From assembly GCA_963989385.1 (NCBI GenBank), contig OZ022506.1:3327415-3391414 (forward strand): a stretch of DNA of 64,000 bases, given 5' to 3'. This document shows positions 11,701 to 26,700 of the stretch, piece by piece. A program made the translations under genes and the position numbers. Position 1 is the first letter of the stretch, and every line of letters starts with the position of its first letter. Origin of the DNA: Ctena decussata (lineage: Eukaryota > Mollusca > Bivalvia > Lucinida > Lucinidae). The notes below the pieces were generated by a model. The model searched no databases. It had not been told where the DNA came from and worked only from the letters and a program-made list of their open reading frames with translations.

Positions 11701-14700
11701 GTCGTTTCTATAGTCTTCCTCCGCCTACGCCACGTGACAATAACAAACATCAAAAGCATAAACTACCCTAAACTACAATAACTTTTAACTGTTTTCCATT
11801 GTAAACAACAAAGCATACACGAAGTCAAGTAGACAGTTTTACGGGTGAAAATATGTTGCAATACAACAAATGGGATCTGCATCAGAAGTAAACGTTGGAA
11901 CGAACCTCTTCACAAAGTATATTAACGGTTAGTATCTCGTCTCGAGGCTAGAAGCATCGGTAACTAATTTTATACACATGTGTCTATTTTGAAATTATAT
12001 TAGATTTCCTTACTCTTGCCTAATGTATATCTGGAACGAAAACATTGTTCACTTGGATATTAGTTTGTGTGATTAGCCCAAGTTTACGGCTATTAGGCGC
12101 ATACAGGTGGTTTGGGTACTGTTGTATGACTCAAACGAATTATCGCTTATATGTCATGTAAACCCGTCCTACCGTATTTTGTCATGTGTGATCCTATTAG
12201 ATTTTATTTCCTTTTTTATACGGGTTCACATGTTTAGTTCAGTTTGTTTCCGTTTGTTCGTAAATATCAATTTAAATAAGTTTTGAATAGTTAGATCCTT
12301 TGTTCGGGGAGACGATTCATAGCCACCATTCAGCACAAACAGTTGCAGTAAAGATAAATTAGTTCTATATAGTAAGATCCTTTTAAACAGTTTTTTTTTA
12401 ATTTTGCAAACAAATGACTGGATGGATGACTTGCGATTTTATATCCTTTGTAACCGTATTTCACTTACATCAGGACGATGGTTGGCTGATAATGAAAGGC
12501 TGTGTGCAATAGACCCCCGTTTACAATTGAAAAGATCCATGCCTATAGCAGGGCTCGAGCCCGGGACCGCTCGATCGCAGGCCAGCGCTAAACCTACTGA
12601 GCTTAGGGCTCCTAATTTTGCAAACAACTGTGTCCTATTTGCTTTATTGGTCAGAAATTTGCATTAGCTTTCAAAAGTTTGTTACTAAATGGCCATGATA
12701 TGAATGCGGTATGTCCTTTCTTATATGGGTTCTCAATCATAGTGGAGCTGTATAATAATGGTTTTGATGCGTATTCTGAAAGGTTTGGCATTAAGTTTAT
12801 GGAAGAGATTCTTATCTGTTCTTAATCTCCTGACCACCTACTCCAGCACTGACAAATTATTGCGTAGAACTATTGGACAATAGGAAACAGCTCAAAGCAA
12901 CACATGATTTTGACCTATTTCGCAGTATCACTTTAGGATGTCAATGAAATTGATTCTCTTGTAGCGTTGAAATTGATATCAAACTATAAACGAAGATTCC
13001 CAGGAGATGCAAATTTCACATAACCCAATCCGCCCAAGAGACAGAAAGAAGAAGAGAGCGGCACAAACGTCAGACAGATAAAGCTAATTTCCTATTACAG
13101 AAACACCTATTCCAATACAGAGGAGCTATACACAAAAAATATAATGACATCCAAACACATTTCAAATATAAATGAATATACACAGGAATTCAGAGGCGTA
13201 GCCATATAATTTAATTGATTCGGCAAGACTGAGCACCGAAGGCGCGAAGCCTCGCAATGTGGGGGTGGGGGGTCCTACGGGCATGTTTCCTTAAAAAAAT
13301 GAAAAAAAAGTGGTGCGATTTAGTTCATTCTAGTGCATTTCCGACCTTTTTTTGTATTCAACTGAAACCATATTTCAAACGAACGCGGGCGTCGATGGCG
13401 CGAAGCCTCGCCAGCGGGGTCTGGGGGTACACTTTCCGAAAATCATTTAAAAATTGTTCGATTTTGGGAATTCTATTGCATTTTTTCCGAAGTCGAGGAT
13501 TCCGTGCAATCCAAAGCCATGGTAAAATGAACAATGATAAAGTGTGAACACTATTTAAGGATGTCCAGTAGTTCCGCGAAATAATGGTGATTAGTGTAGC
13601 TGAAAGGTTCAGTGGGCACAGTACGGATTTAAAGTCTCTATCCTGCGGATAAAGCCAGATTTGTCAGAATCTTCTTAACCAACATAGATCTAGCTAGCCA
13701 ACACACATAAAAAACGTGTTAGTGTTTTTTTTTTCGTATAGTTCTTGCTTCCTTTTCAGAATATATTTACAATTATAACAGCTGGAATAATAGTGGAAAA
13801 AAAAGAATAGATTAATTGAGTCTATTTATAAGTAGTAGTGCTTGTAAGACGTCTGTTTTTAAAATATTTCTACCCGGTTGTGACTTGCAACATGTTTACA
13901 AAGCACGTTTTATTACGTAGTACTTACGAAACAGCACTTATCTCGTTGTGTTTTTCACGAAGCTTTGCTTCCGCTCTCTCCAATTTTTTAGTCAACTCTT
14001 CTATTTTATGACATGTCTTCTCATATCGCTCATCGTTGGCTTTGACTGTTGATATTCTGTGAAAATATAAAAAACAAATTCAGTTTCCACCAAGAAACTC
14101 TTTATGTCATTGCAGTTATCTAAGGACTGCCTGTCAACTCTGTGTTGTGTAATGACATATTTCATAAGTGCGTGCAACATGCTTGCACCGGCTTCAGCGG
14201 AACTATTAGTTTCAGACTAAATCAGAATGAGCTCAGTGATCTGAAAGGACTAGAAAATATTAAACGATGTAAGGGGAGATTTTTTATAGCCGCTCTCGAT
14301 ATTACACCAGCTACAGGGAAGATACAATAAATTCAAACACGTTACTCACTGAAGAACTGACAAATCCAAAATATTCATATTTACAGACATAGAGGCATAT
14401 ACATGTGTGAGGTGTTCGCGAGTAGAAGCATTGCCTGCATTAGCCAGTAGTTTTAACAATTATGCAAGCAGTATATACTTACAATACATTTTGGTTCTTG
14501 TGTAAGACTGTTTTGCTTACATGGACGTTTACCTACATTCATCTATAGTAAATACTAATTTTTGAACCGCAGGATATGACTAGAAGTTTACGCTAAATAT
14601 TACTCACCTTTCTTTTTCGATTTGTTCCTTTGCACTTTTGTGTTGTTCTGCTTCACGTAGAGCACTGTCCAGTTGGCTCTTCAGATCTTCGTATCTTTTG

Positions 14701-17700
14701 TCGCCATCATCTAGCTGGCTTTTAAGATCTGCTTGTTTTTTGTCGCCATCATCTTTTAGTTGTCTTGATTCCCGCTTGTACCTTGAAATATTAAAAGTCA
14801 AACTATGAGTTATTCTTTTGCTAGTACTGCGCACACTTCATTTTCGGCTCTAACCATATGTTTTAAATTAAACAATGACTGACTGAAAAAGAATATGACA
14901 ATTATTGTATCCTCAAAAGGTAATCACATTTAAAGATTTCCAATATAAATATTATTTAACCAAACTTACAACGTTCTTGTTCGACTTTCCAGGGGTCTCC
15001 TGGTGTCGCAATACATTATTTTCGTCGAGTCTTCATCTCTGATTCATCATAGGTCCTATACGCGATTTGTTAGTTTCCGATGATGATTCACTGATGGATT
15101 AGGAGACCTTCATGCAGACCAAACAGCTAACTAAATATTTCAAACCACTGCAGAAGCAGAGGGCGAGATTTGAATCCAGTAAAACTAGTTTAAGCCCTCC
15201 CGTAATCTTTTGCTGACCGTTTCAATGCGGTACTTCTGTTGTGGTTCCTTGATGTTACATTTTGCAATGTCCGCTTGTCTATTTTCTTTTGCGGTTTGCT
15301 CACCTGTTTATTTGCTACCCAATCTGGCTTTTGTTTTGTTTTGTAAGTTAAAAATAAAATGCAGCAAATAGATGTTGATGCTGTTTTTGATTAGAGTAGC
15401 TGAATAACCACCTATTTGGGAAAGAGCTGCTTATTCGATTTACCATGCGTGTCTTTAGTGAACTTGTGTTAATTTTACCGTGTTTGTGTGCTTCTTTCCC
15501 TGTTGGTTTTGAGGGCGGGATGTGGGATTTGATTGTATTAATTCCTGATCATTGCCTATCGTTTTACTTTTTTACCCAATTTAAGGGACGTTAGTCTGAT
15601 GGATGTTCATTTCATGCATGAAAAGAAAATTCTTGCATACCTGTATTTTTCTGGATTATATACAAGCGCGTGTCGTGATGTTTCGGAGGCAAGAAGGTAG
15701 CTCTGCTTGTTGCCAGGACTCTTCCTTTTCCTTGTTGCAATGAAGGGAACTTAATCGACTGTTTTGTAACTTATGAGACGGATTGTCGCAGGCAAACGAA
15801 GCCATAGTAGCTCAGTAGGTCAAGCGCTGGCCTGCTCATCTAGTGGTCCTGGGTTCGAGACCCGGTGGAGGGGGAAATCTTTCCAACCGTAAACAGAGCT
15901 CCATTGCACACAGCCTTTCGTTATCACCCTCCCATCGTCCTGATATGACTGAAGTGCTGTTAGAAAGGACGTAAAATCGCGTCATCTATCCATATATCCC
16001 TAGGCACACAAAGGTTGTGATATGAATGAAAAGCCGGAGGTTGCTCGAGCATAAAACCGCCAGTAATTTACTGAATTTTCAAAAGCGTTGCTTCTGTTGT
16101 GGTTCATTCTCGTTTAAACAATATCTTATTCATAAAAATTACATATATGTAGTACAAAAATAATTAATGGTACAGGATTTGACAGTAACTAGTGTTTATA
16201 TAAAAGCCATCTCCTGAAACAATATGGTTCATTCTAATTGTAATTCTTTGTCCGCTCTCTCTTTGTCTTTGATTTAACTAATTTTATCTAGGACAAACTT
16301 GTGGCCATCTATTGGGAAAGGGCAGCTGTACCCTTGGTTTTTCGCTTGTGCTGTTTATCTTAGTGTCGTCCTAGCTGTTGTCCCTTACCCGTTTGGTGTT
16401 CATGGCAGGATATGGAATTCAGATCATTGCCGTTTTCCGTACTTTTTACTGTCTGATTCTTGAGAAAACGTGTGTAAGAGAGCATCTGGAAATAAAGTCA
16501 GTCTTCCATTTTTTTTTTCTCGAACACTTTGATAATATACTTTGGATAATGTAATCGGAAGAAAGCGGTGGCCATCACACACTATGTAGTGAGAGTCGAA
16601 GCACAATGGTATACTTTAGGGAAAAAGAAAGGCAATGATCCGTAATCAATGCAATCAATTTCCACAGCCCGGTCTCAAAACCAAACTTAAAAGAAGCAAA
16701 TCAAAACAAAACAGAAAGCAGAATGGGCAGCTCTTCAGGCGACCAGACTGCTAGAGCCCATAAACAAGCGGGCATAGCAACGTGTCAAATTGAGGAATCA
16801 CAACAGAAGTGCCGCCTTGGAACAATCAACTAAAGATTACTGGGGTCAACCCTTCGTACGAAAAATATGTATGTGTCATAAAAAACGCTTTGCTTACTTG
16901 TGCACTTCAGCTTGTAATTCAGAATTGGATTTCTCTAAGCTTGAACAGTTTCCGCACGGTTGGTATTTATCCTGTGGCTGTGATGTCGTACTTTTTTTCT
17001 TCTATAAGAACGAGAAAATATTCACAATGCTATAATAACGTTGTAGTATTATTTCAGAAATCAAATGCTAGACCGTTATCCATGCAAGAGGACCAACGGT
17101 CCTGTAGACCACCTGAGACCTGACTGTCAACAGACACAATTTGTCACGTTTACTCATTATTTATAAATTTTCAAACCATTGCTTTTAGAGGGGTGCGTAT
17201 TTTAATTTTATAATCTCAGAGGCCTTGGGCAAAGGCCAAAGAATGCCTTAACCTTTCGTGAACGAATGACTTCATGTTTTCATCTAGTTAACCATATTTT
17301 TCCAATCATTATATCAAGGCTTAAAAACTTTCCGTGCAATCCACTGTTAGAACATTTTCCAATATAAAAGCCCTACGTTACAAAGTTGATCTTGCCATAA
17401 AGTCAAGATCAAGGCAGGGTAATATTTTGAAGAAAAGAAAAAAAAAAAAAAAAGAAAGAAAACACGTGGCAGCCATCTTGGTCATGTGACCAAGACCAGC
17501 TGAAAAAACTATCGTTCCCTCGACTAAGGGACGGTCCATATGAAATGGCACCAATAGGCCCAGTGGCTTTAGAGGAGAAGATGTTTTGAAATCTTGACGT
17601 ACAACAATCTCAGTGACTGTGAACAAAGGTCAAAGAATGACGTTGACCGTTGGCAACATATCATCTTCATCTTCTTATTACTAAGTTTTATATCTTAGAC

Positions 17701-20700
17701 TTAAATAGTTTCTTAGAATTCCACTGTTGAAGCATTATCCCATATAAAAACATAACGAACCAAAATTGATCTTGCAATAAATCAGGTTAAGGTAAACGCA
17801 GGGTCGATATTTGAACAAATTTTGTAGACACCGAGTTCCCGATACTACATACAAGGTTTCAGAAGACTTTAAGCGCGGGATGTGGGATTTGATTGTATTA
17901 ATTCCTGATTATGGCCTATCGTTTTGCTTTACCATGTTCGGGCATGTGATCAAGACCATCTGAACACATTTTTGTTTCCTTGTCCCAGGAAGGCTACACA
18001 AAAAAAAGTTTCGGTAAGCCAAAAAGTTTTGACTTGTGCTTAGTTTAAAGTCATACGTGTTTTGAATTTTGACTTTTTTGTTTTGTGTTCTGACTTTCAT
18101 ATTTTGGAATGCGGCTTGTGATATACGATTTAGTGGTTTATTGCTTGTTTTGTTTTTCTTTAATCATATCCTTATAATATACGTCATCAATTACGTTTCA
18201 CTTATTCCTATTGACGGTTCAAAGCTAGAAAACACATTCCAACATAGTAAAGTCAGAATACAAAACACAAAAGTCAAATTCAAAACACGTAAGTCATAAC
18301 ACAAAACACAAAAGGCAAAACTGTCACCACACACGTGCCTAGTATGGGTTAGTCGTTTACCTATAAGGGGTGTAGGAGTCCGGGAACAGGGGCAAATATG
18401 ATTTTTATGCTGAAATGAAAAAGTTGAATTATAATTGCTGAGACAGTGATTTCCGTTATATCTGCATTTAAGCAGACTGAATTATTTAATAAATTATGGT
18501 TTTGGCTATGAAGGCTTATGGTCATCCAAACCCTACGTCTATAATGGGTCAAAGCAAAACAGTTAAGTGTAAACACAAAAACATAAAACACAAAATTCAA
18601 AACACAGGAGTCACAAGGTCCAAACACAGAACTCAAAAGGCTCTTACACAAAACACACTATCACATATAGGCTTCCGTACTTTTGGACCTGGAGAACATT
18701 ATTTTTAAAGAGTTATTTTTATCATATAAGGACATGTCTGCCATCGTGGTCATGCGAACTTGATTACCATATGAATAAATTTTCGTTTTCTCACCTCATT
18801 ACAAGGGGGTGGGGAGTGGGGTCTCCGCATAAAATTCGACGTTAATCGGTCGAGTAGTTTCTGGGAAGGAGATGTTTAAAAATGTTGTCGACGACGGGGA
18901 GTTGTGAGACTTTGGCTCAGGTGAACTAAATGATACGCACTAAATGCATTTTCAAGACTTATGTATTTAAGACTTATGCCTGACTAAAATAGATAAATAA
19001 CTAAATAAATACTATCTTGAAGGCACAGTTTTACTTGGCTCATGTTTCTCTCCAAAGTCTAACAAAGTAAATAGAAAGTCAATGATCAGAAATTAATACA
19101 ATCAAATCCCACACCCCGCCGTCAAAACTAACAGGGAAAGAAGCACACGCTCACGGACAAATTGACACAAGTTCACGAAAGACACGAGCGGTAAACCGAT
19201 TGAGCAGCTCTTTCCCAAACAAGTGGTCATTCAGCTCCCCTAATCATAAACAGCATCAATATCTATTTTTATCTATTTGATTTTAACTTACAAATCAAAA
19301 CACAATGAAAGGCAGATTGGGTACCAAATGGGTAACAAACCGCCAAAGAACATAGACAAGCGGATAGAGCACAATGTAACATCAAGGAACCACAACAGAA
19401 GTACCGCTTTGGAACGATCAGCAAAAGATTACTGGGGGGGGGGGGGGGACTTAATCATGTTTATCTGGATCCAAACCACACCCTTAGCCTCCGCCATGGT
19501 TCAACCAAACCACAACAATTGAGGTTCACTGAACAGACCAATGACTGCAACAATGTGGGCAATAAGAACAAATAATTAAAAAAACATTTACCATCTATTT
19601 ATACTTTTTTCTAACTTTTTTACTACAGAGCTCGACGGGAAGCACAGTGGGCAGCTTTACAGGTGACCAGATTGATAGCGGACCAGACAAATGTCCACAA
19701 GAACAACAGTGAAGAACCACAGCAGAAGTACCGCCTTGGAACGATCAGTAATAAATTACTGGGGGGGGGGGCTTAAACATGTTTTACCGGATCAAAACCT
19801 CGCCCTTTGCTTCTGCAGAGGTTCGAAACATTTAGTTAGCTATTTTTTAGATGCTGACTTGATTGATTGATTTGATGCTTAACGTCCACGGTAAACAGCG
19901 ATGGTCATGTCGGGACGGTCAGTTAACCTAACCACACTATTCCTGGACAGGCTTAGACCTCTTAAGCGGTTAACCAGTACTAAGTGCATATACTTTGCCA
20001 GTAACTGACAACTGCCCTTCTTGAATCAGCGGAAGGAGAAACGAAAGTTAAACCACACCGGGTTTCGAACCCAGGACCTCTGACTTATGAGTCAGGTGCC
20101 TTACCGATTGCGCTACGCGGCCCGGCTTTTAGATGCTGACACCTTTTGAGAAGACCCTTTCTTAGCAGCCGAGCTGCTAAGAAAGGGTCTTCTCAAAAAG
20201 TGTCAGCAAAAGCGATAATTAATGGTCAGAAACTGCTTTAGTTAGATCTCAAAGCAAAAAGGCATGAATTGTCATTAGTTTACAAAAAGCACGCACGGTA
20301 ACCCGAGCAGCTCTTTCCCAGACAGGTTGTCATTCAGCTACTTCAAATGAAAACAAATGCAACAAGAACATGTGAGCAGGGACTCACGTATATCCCCGAC
20401 CAGCGCCACCGCCTAATAAAAGTACACTAAATACCAAATTTTTAAGCAAATAATAAACAATAGACTAATGGACAATCAATCAAAGGCCTACAGACAGATA
20501 CTGAAATGTTTCATTGAAAATTTGCAATAAGTAGAAGAATGTACAAACAGTTTAACACAAAATTTCAACACAAGGTGGCAAACTTCAATGTCTGTGACAT
20601 GGACCTAAAATCAGCAGCAGCATCTGGATGAGGCCAGCTAATCAGTTTCAACCTATAGGTAGACCTAGTAACACACCAATATGAGAAGTCTTTGGCAAAA

Positions 20701-23700
20701 CTAAAAAATGGAAAAATAATAAATCTCAGCATCTTGTTTTTTGTTGTGTTTTTTTCAACAATATTCACAATATACTTGCCCATTGACTTCATTCTCAAGA
20801 TGCACACACGTTTTGAAGACTATGGCTCTCACAGAAACTGAGAAATCTGTGACAAAAATTTAATTGGCGAGAAAGAAAATAAGCACAAACCAACAGACTG
20901 ATAAGCAGGTGGAAGCTGATTCTGTCTTATACAAAACAACTAGTCATATCAATGTTTGTACCAAATTACATAAGCCTACCTGAAGCAGGTCCTGATAAGT
21001 TTTTGACAAAAATTTAACTAGAGCGAAAGACAAATGGATTAACAAAGGAAATGATAAGCAGGAGGAGGCGGAACCTCTCTTACAAAATATAATCAGTGAT
21101 ACCCAATGTTGGTACCAAATTTCAAAATCTAGCTGTAATGGATCCTGAGAAATCTTTGTCAAAACTAATTGGAGAGAAAGAAAAACTGGGCAAACAAATG
21201 GAAAGATAAGCAGAAGAATGCTGATTCTCTCTTACATGTACACGGTACAACTAGTCATACCCAAGATTTGTGCCAAATTGCAAATTCCAAGCTATAGCGC
21301 TTCCTGAGAAATCTATGACAGAAAAAAGTTAACACACACACACACACTACACACACACACACACATATGAGCCGCGATGCGAGAAAACCAACAATGTGGT
21401 TGTGCGCCCAGCGCAGACTCAGATCAGCCTGGGCATCCGCTCAGTCTGATCAGAGTCTTCGCTGTCCGCATGAGGGTAGCTGAGACCCTTAGCTACCCTT
21501 TAAGCGCTTAGGAAAGACTCAGCGCAGACTAGGCTGATGCCGATGCTGACCTGAGTCTGCCCTGGGCGCACAACCACAGTGTTGGTTTTCTCGCGTCGCG
21601 GCTCATCTATAAACGTAAAAGACAAAATACTATATACTCCCTGTATACCTCGAATACCGGGGAAAGCACCGACGCGGACAACAAGGACAAGTAGCAGTAA
21701 CATCCATCTGTAACTATTTTTCTAATTTAAATAACAGACCAAATTAGAAAGCAAAGTAAACAGCTATACAAATGACCATGTTGCTAATAGACCACAAAGA
21801 CAAGCGGAACTAAGAACAACTAACATTGAGGAACCACAGCAGAAGTACCGCCTTGGAACGGTCAGCAATAGACTACTGGGGGTGGCTTAAACAACTATAA
21901 ATGCATTCAAACCCCTGCCATCAGCTTCTGCGATGGTTCGAAACATTTAGCGAAGGCAAATGTATAAGGAAGATGTCTGACACAGCGGCAACTTGCAACA
22001 GGCCAAAATAATCCCAAGGAAAGAAGCCAAACTCCGCAAAGATTCATCTCAATATGACAAGTCTGTCCTAGTTTCAGCCATATGTGTTTAAGATACATGT
22101 TATTGAATCAGAGTAAAAAGTATGCAAAGACCAGGAACTGAAACAATCAAAATCCAAATCCAGCCCTCAAACCATAGTTGGAAACAACTAAGATTACAAA
22201 TAATCAAGATACAGAGAACATATGGCCAACCGAGTGAGCAGCTTGTTCCCAAAAGGTGGCCACTCAGCAACCCAAACCGAACCAAAAATAATAATAACAT
22301 ACATAAGGTAAAACATCACAGAAACTCTGACACCAAAAACAGGCAACAAAGAACCACAACAGAACTACCGCCTTGGAACGGTCAGTAATGACACTGACAA
22401 ATATTATGCAAATACAAACATGCATAAAACATAAATGCATTAGACATACAACAGTACATGACAATCATGCCCACAAAGCCACAATAGCTGAGCAGTGCTA
22501 GAACCACTGCATTAGGACGGTCCGCGGTTAATCTAAATCAGTTTTACAACATTTTATCGTCACCTAGGTTAAGATTTTGTTCGAAATTAATAAAGTCTTC
22601 GGCTTACACAGCATATCTCTAAATATGACAGGCGAACAGTACATGCTTATCAAAAATAACTCATTCCGACCGGAAACAGAAATGTGGACGCATGGCAAAT
22701 ACTAAAAAGCTGACCGCCAGACATAGAGCAAAAATCTAGTTCTACCAATATGGCCTTCACAAAGACACCTGTACAATGATAACCGGTGTAGACTGGACCG
22801 TTAGTATGTCCGAGGTCCGAGATACCGTCGCGAAAATAAGGAGTAAACCGTAGCTCTCAATCCTGATCTGATTAGAAACCAGGCCCCGAGGTTATAAAAA
22901 AAATTATGCTCAGCTGAGCTAGCGTCTAGTGTTCGCATTTCACACATTTTCTTTTATTTGAAAGCTGCAAACAAATTTAAAGAGTAACTACACTTCAGGA
23001 ACTGACAAAATCAGATCCCAAACCCTATCCCCAACATCAAAGGGAAAGATTGACAAAGTTATACCAACAAACAATATATTACAAGTGATCAGCCGAGTCA
23101 GCAGCTCTTTCATAAATAGGTGGCAACTCAGCTATCTTTACTGAACTAAATAATTTAGACCAACAGAAGGGTTACAACAGACTAAGCCAATTATACGAAA
23201 AAAATTTAACAACTATTTTTACCTATTATCTATTTTTATTATACAAGTGTTAAAATGAAAACAAAATAAATTAAACAGCGCCGAACATAAAACAAATGCA
23301 ACCGCAACGAAAGTACCGCCTTGGGACGGTCAGTAATAACTACTGGGGGTTTAAACCGGTTTTAACAAGCCTCGCTAAAAATTCTGCAGTTTATTAAATA
23401 ACAAAACGTCCCACCAACACATATGTCATACAAAGACTGGATCTCGGTTTAAAGTGTCATCCAAGAGATAAAACGAGCGGGGAATCAAACCTGGAAACCC
23501 TGGATTGGTATTGTAGCGATTGATTTACCCGAAATCTCTAAAATCAATAGAATATTTAAAATCAAATCATCAGCTGACTTACTCTCGTAGCTCGATTTAT
23601 AAAAACATGAATGGGGACACGTACAAAAAAAAAACAACAACAGATGATCATTGGTACTATAGCTTACCTGAGTCCTCAGCACTAGAGTAAGTAACTCTAA

Positions 23701-26700
23701 GGTAAATGGTACAATATTAGCCTAAGGGACCAAACTTCACTCTGTCATAATATAGGTCAAGGTCAACCAGGTCATCTTTTAAATAAGCTTTGTAGTACTA
23801 GAGTCCCATATGCTACATACCAAGTTTCAAGGCAGTCGGCCCAGTCGTTCTAGAGAAGATTTTTTAAGGTTTTTACCATATGTGGACATAGCGGCCATCT
23901 TGGTTATGTGACCTGGACCAAATATATATCCTTACGTCCCCCTTGTGCCTGAAGGCTGAATATGAAATTTAATTGAAACTGGCCCAGCAGTTTCAGAGGA
24001 GAGGTCCTTTGAAAATGTTGACAAACAACGGACAAGTGATTTTAGCCAAGGTCACTAAATGACTTGACCTCTAGAACTATCAAGGGTTAAAGTTGACTGC
24101 ATTTCTATATCACAGGGCACCACAACAACAACAAAAACTCAAGTTTTCAGATTTTCCCATTCAAAAGCCTAAGGAACCTAATTTGACCTTGCCATAAAAT
24201 AGGTCAAGGACAACCCAAGGTCATCATTTATATAAACTTTGCAGTACTGGAGTCTCAGATGAAACATAACAGGTTTCAAGGCAATTGGCCAAGTGGTTCT
24301 GGAGAAAAAGATTTTTTAAGAGTTTTATCATATATGGGCATGGCAGCCATTTTTGTCATGTGACCTGAAGCTAATTATACAAACTTTCGTTCTCTTTTCA
24401 TGGAGGCTCCACATGCAATTTTGCTTTGATTGGCCATGCGGTTTCGGAGGCGAGGATCTTTAAAAATTGTAGACGACGGACGGACGGACGCCAGAGCATG
24501 GGTATACTATAAGCTCACCTTGTGAGCCTAACGGCTCAGATGAGCCAAGAAATGCTTAACCCATATGCACTTATCAGCGCAGTCTGGCCGGAGTAAATGC
24601 CGTAAATTCGCACAATGTGTGGCCATAAAGAATCGTCAGACATAAGATAGACTTCACAGATGCATAAACTGATTTGGGTCTTCGCTGTTTCCAAAATGTT
24701 AATCTTTTAGCATGAAGGGGCTAAGGCAGAAAGTGGTAAACATCTTACCTTCTGGCCTTTATCTTTCTTGGTGGATGGTTCTCCTTCTGGTTTTGAACCT
24801 ATACATCCCATATCCTGGAAAACAACACTCTGAGTTGAGCGAAAAACTTGATGAATAAGTATTTATACTGTTCACAAAAAGTAGGGGATATTCAAGTTTG
24901 AAAAATTGTAGCATCTACAACAAATGTGATATCCAAATGAAACGCTTAGTATCGATAAGATATCCGTTAAGACACATTTCATTAAAGTTTGGACGATATA
25001 TCCTGTCACGTGATCTGCATGCAGGGGTCAGAGCAAAAAGAAGGACATTCGAAAAAAATATTATTCAAATTCTTCAACTAAGCTAACTTTTCGATGCATT
25101 TTTAAGTTTTGTATGCTTAAAGATTTTTTTCTTCTTCAAAACAGTCATTTTGGGAAGATAACCAGAAAACAAAAATCGTCAAGGTGCATCGAGTCACCGA
25201 AATATTTATACGGTAATGGCTTGCACTCTTTATTTTGATGAATAAGTATACATGGCGAGTGTTTCTGTGTAAATTTTGTAATCTGAAAAAGATCTGTTTC
25301 CACAGCAGATTCGTGTGAAATGTGGTAATCAAATGGGGCGCACTTACCCTCAATCTGTGTCTGTGACGTGGAAGCTGCTCTCAGAGCCTGTCAGACGCCT
25401 TGCATCTGGCAGAACCCACTTAGGATCTTGCATCCATCTTCCCAGCGTCACGCTCCAAACTCGACTCTCGCAGCACATGCTGCAACCCCAGGTCACTCCC
25501 GCCAAGCAATCTGATTGGACGACCCTTGTCTGTGATTGGTCAGCTGACTGGGGCTGCCCTTTCCACTTCCAAGGGCTACATTCACACCAGAATACTTCGT
25601 ACCAAACAGTGGTAAAACGCACTTTCACCCCCCCCCCCTACTTTATTTCAAAGGCGTTGATCCTGTGGGGGAACCATTGAAGCTGGCTAGGTACGTCGTC
25701 TTGGTATCAAGCATACTTCATAATAGTATGAAGCGAGACAGTGGCACCTAGCACCAACCTGTCTTACTATCTGCAACATCTAGCAGCCTATCTGCTTGCA
25801 TAATGTAGTAACTCAAGGTCCCTTGATGGCCGTTACTATGTAGAATGGACCTTCTGTGTAGAATGGACCTGGTGACAACTGGCAGATAACAACACATTGG
25901 CGTTTTTACCGAACATCTATATAGCCTATGTTATCTGTTGACCATACTGTTCATTCCTTGTTTAAACCTTTTAAGCTATCTTCCCTGCAACCTGCAAGCA
26001 TTATTCCTAGTTATGCTGCTGCTATCTTTGTCTCATTGGCTATGCTGCTGCACCTTATCTAATGCAGTTAATGACGTCTGTGACATTTGCATTCTCTCTC
26101 CTACATCACTATCCTTGGTGATCCATGATATTTGCAACGACTCCCCGAATCACCCATCCGTGAAATACTCACGTTTCCCTGACGTTCATCTTCCCCAGTG
26201 CAATTCCTATTGTTGTACACCCTCCAACATCGCTCCCTGGTTGGGTACGCGTCAGCCTATCTATAAGCACACTTGCTAATAGCCCATAGGGGATATTCCG
26301 TCCCTATAACTGCCTTACAAACTATCTTGGACATTCACCATTCCATTGCCATTCTGAGTGTGCCAATCACACTCTCCTACATCAATATCTCACACTCTCC
26401 TACATCAATATCTATGGTGTTTGGTATTTGCAATGACTACCCGAATCACCTATTCGTGAAACACTCACATTTCCCTGACGTTCATCTTCCCCAGTGCCAT
26501 TCTGAGTATTGCACACCCTCCAACATCGCTCCCTGGTTGGGTACGCGTCAGCCTATCTATAAGCTTCCTTGCTAATAGCCCATAGGGTATATTCCACCCC
26601 TATACCTGCCATGCAAATTCATCTTGGCCATGCACCCTCTCAGATGGGCTTACGCCAGCCCATGCTACAGCCCATTGCAACCTGTCAACATAGTCTCTCT

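Noticed and set aside
20850..21340. Minus frames such as 20944-21162 as a gene
   Set aside because: They cross units of the 154-bp satellite and repeat its sequence.
23485..23700. Missing MIEAP-like exon near 23670
   Set aside because: A good donor (GTAAGCT) exists, but both possible short exons contain a stop in the required phase.
25315..25680. Overlapping open frames on both strands
   Set aside because: They lie in a direct repeat duplicated at 28345-28625, where the frames are broken.
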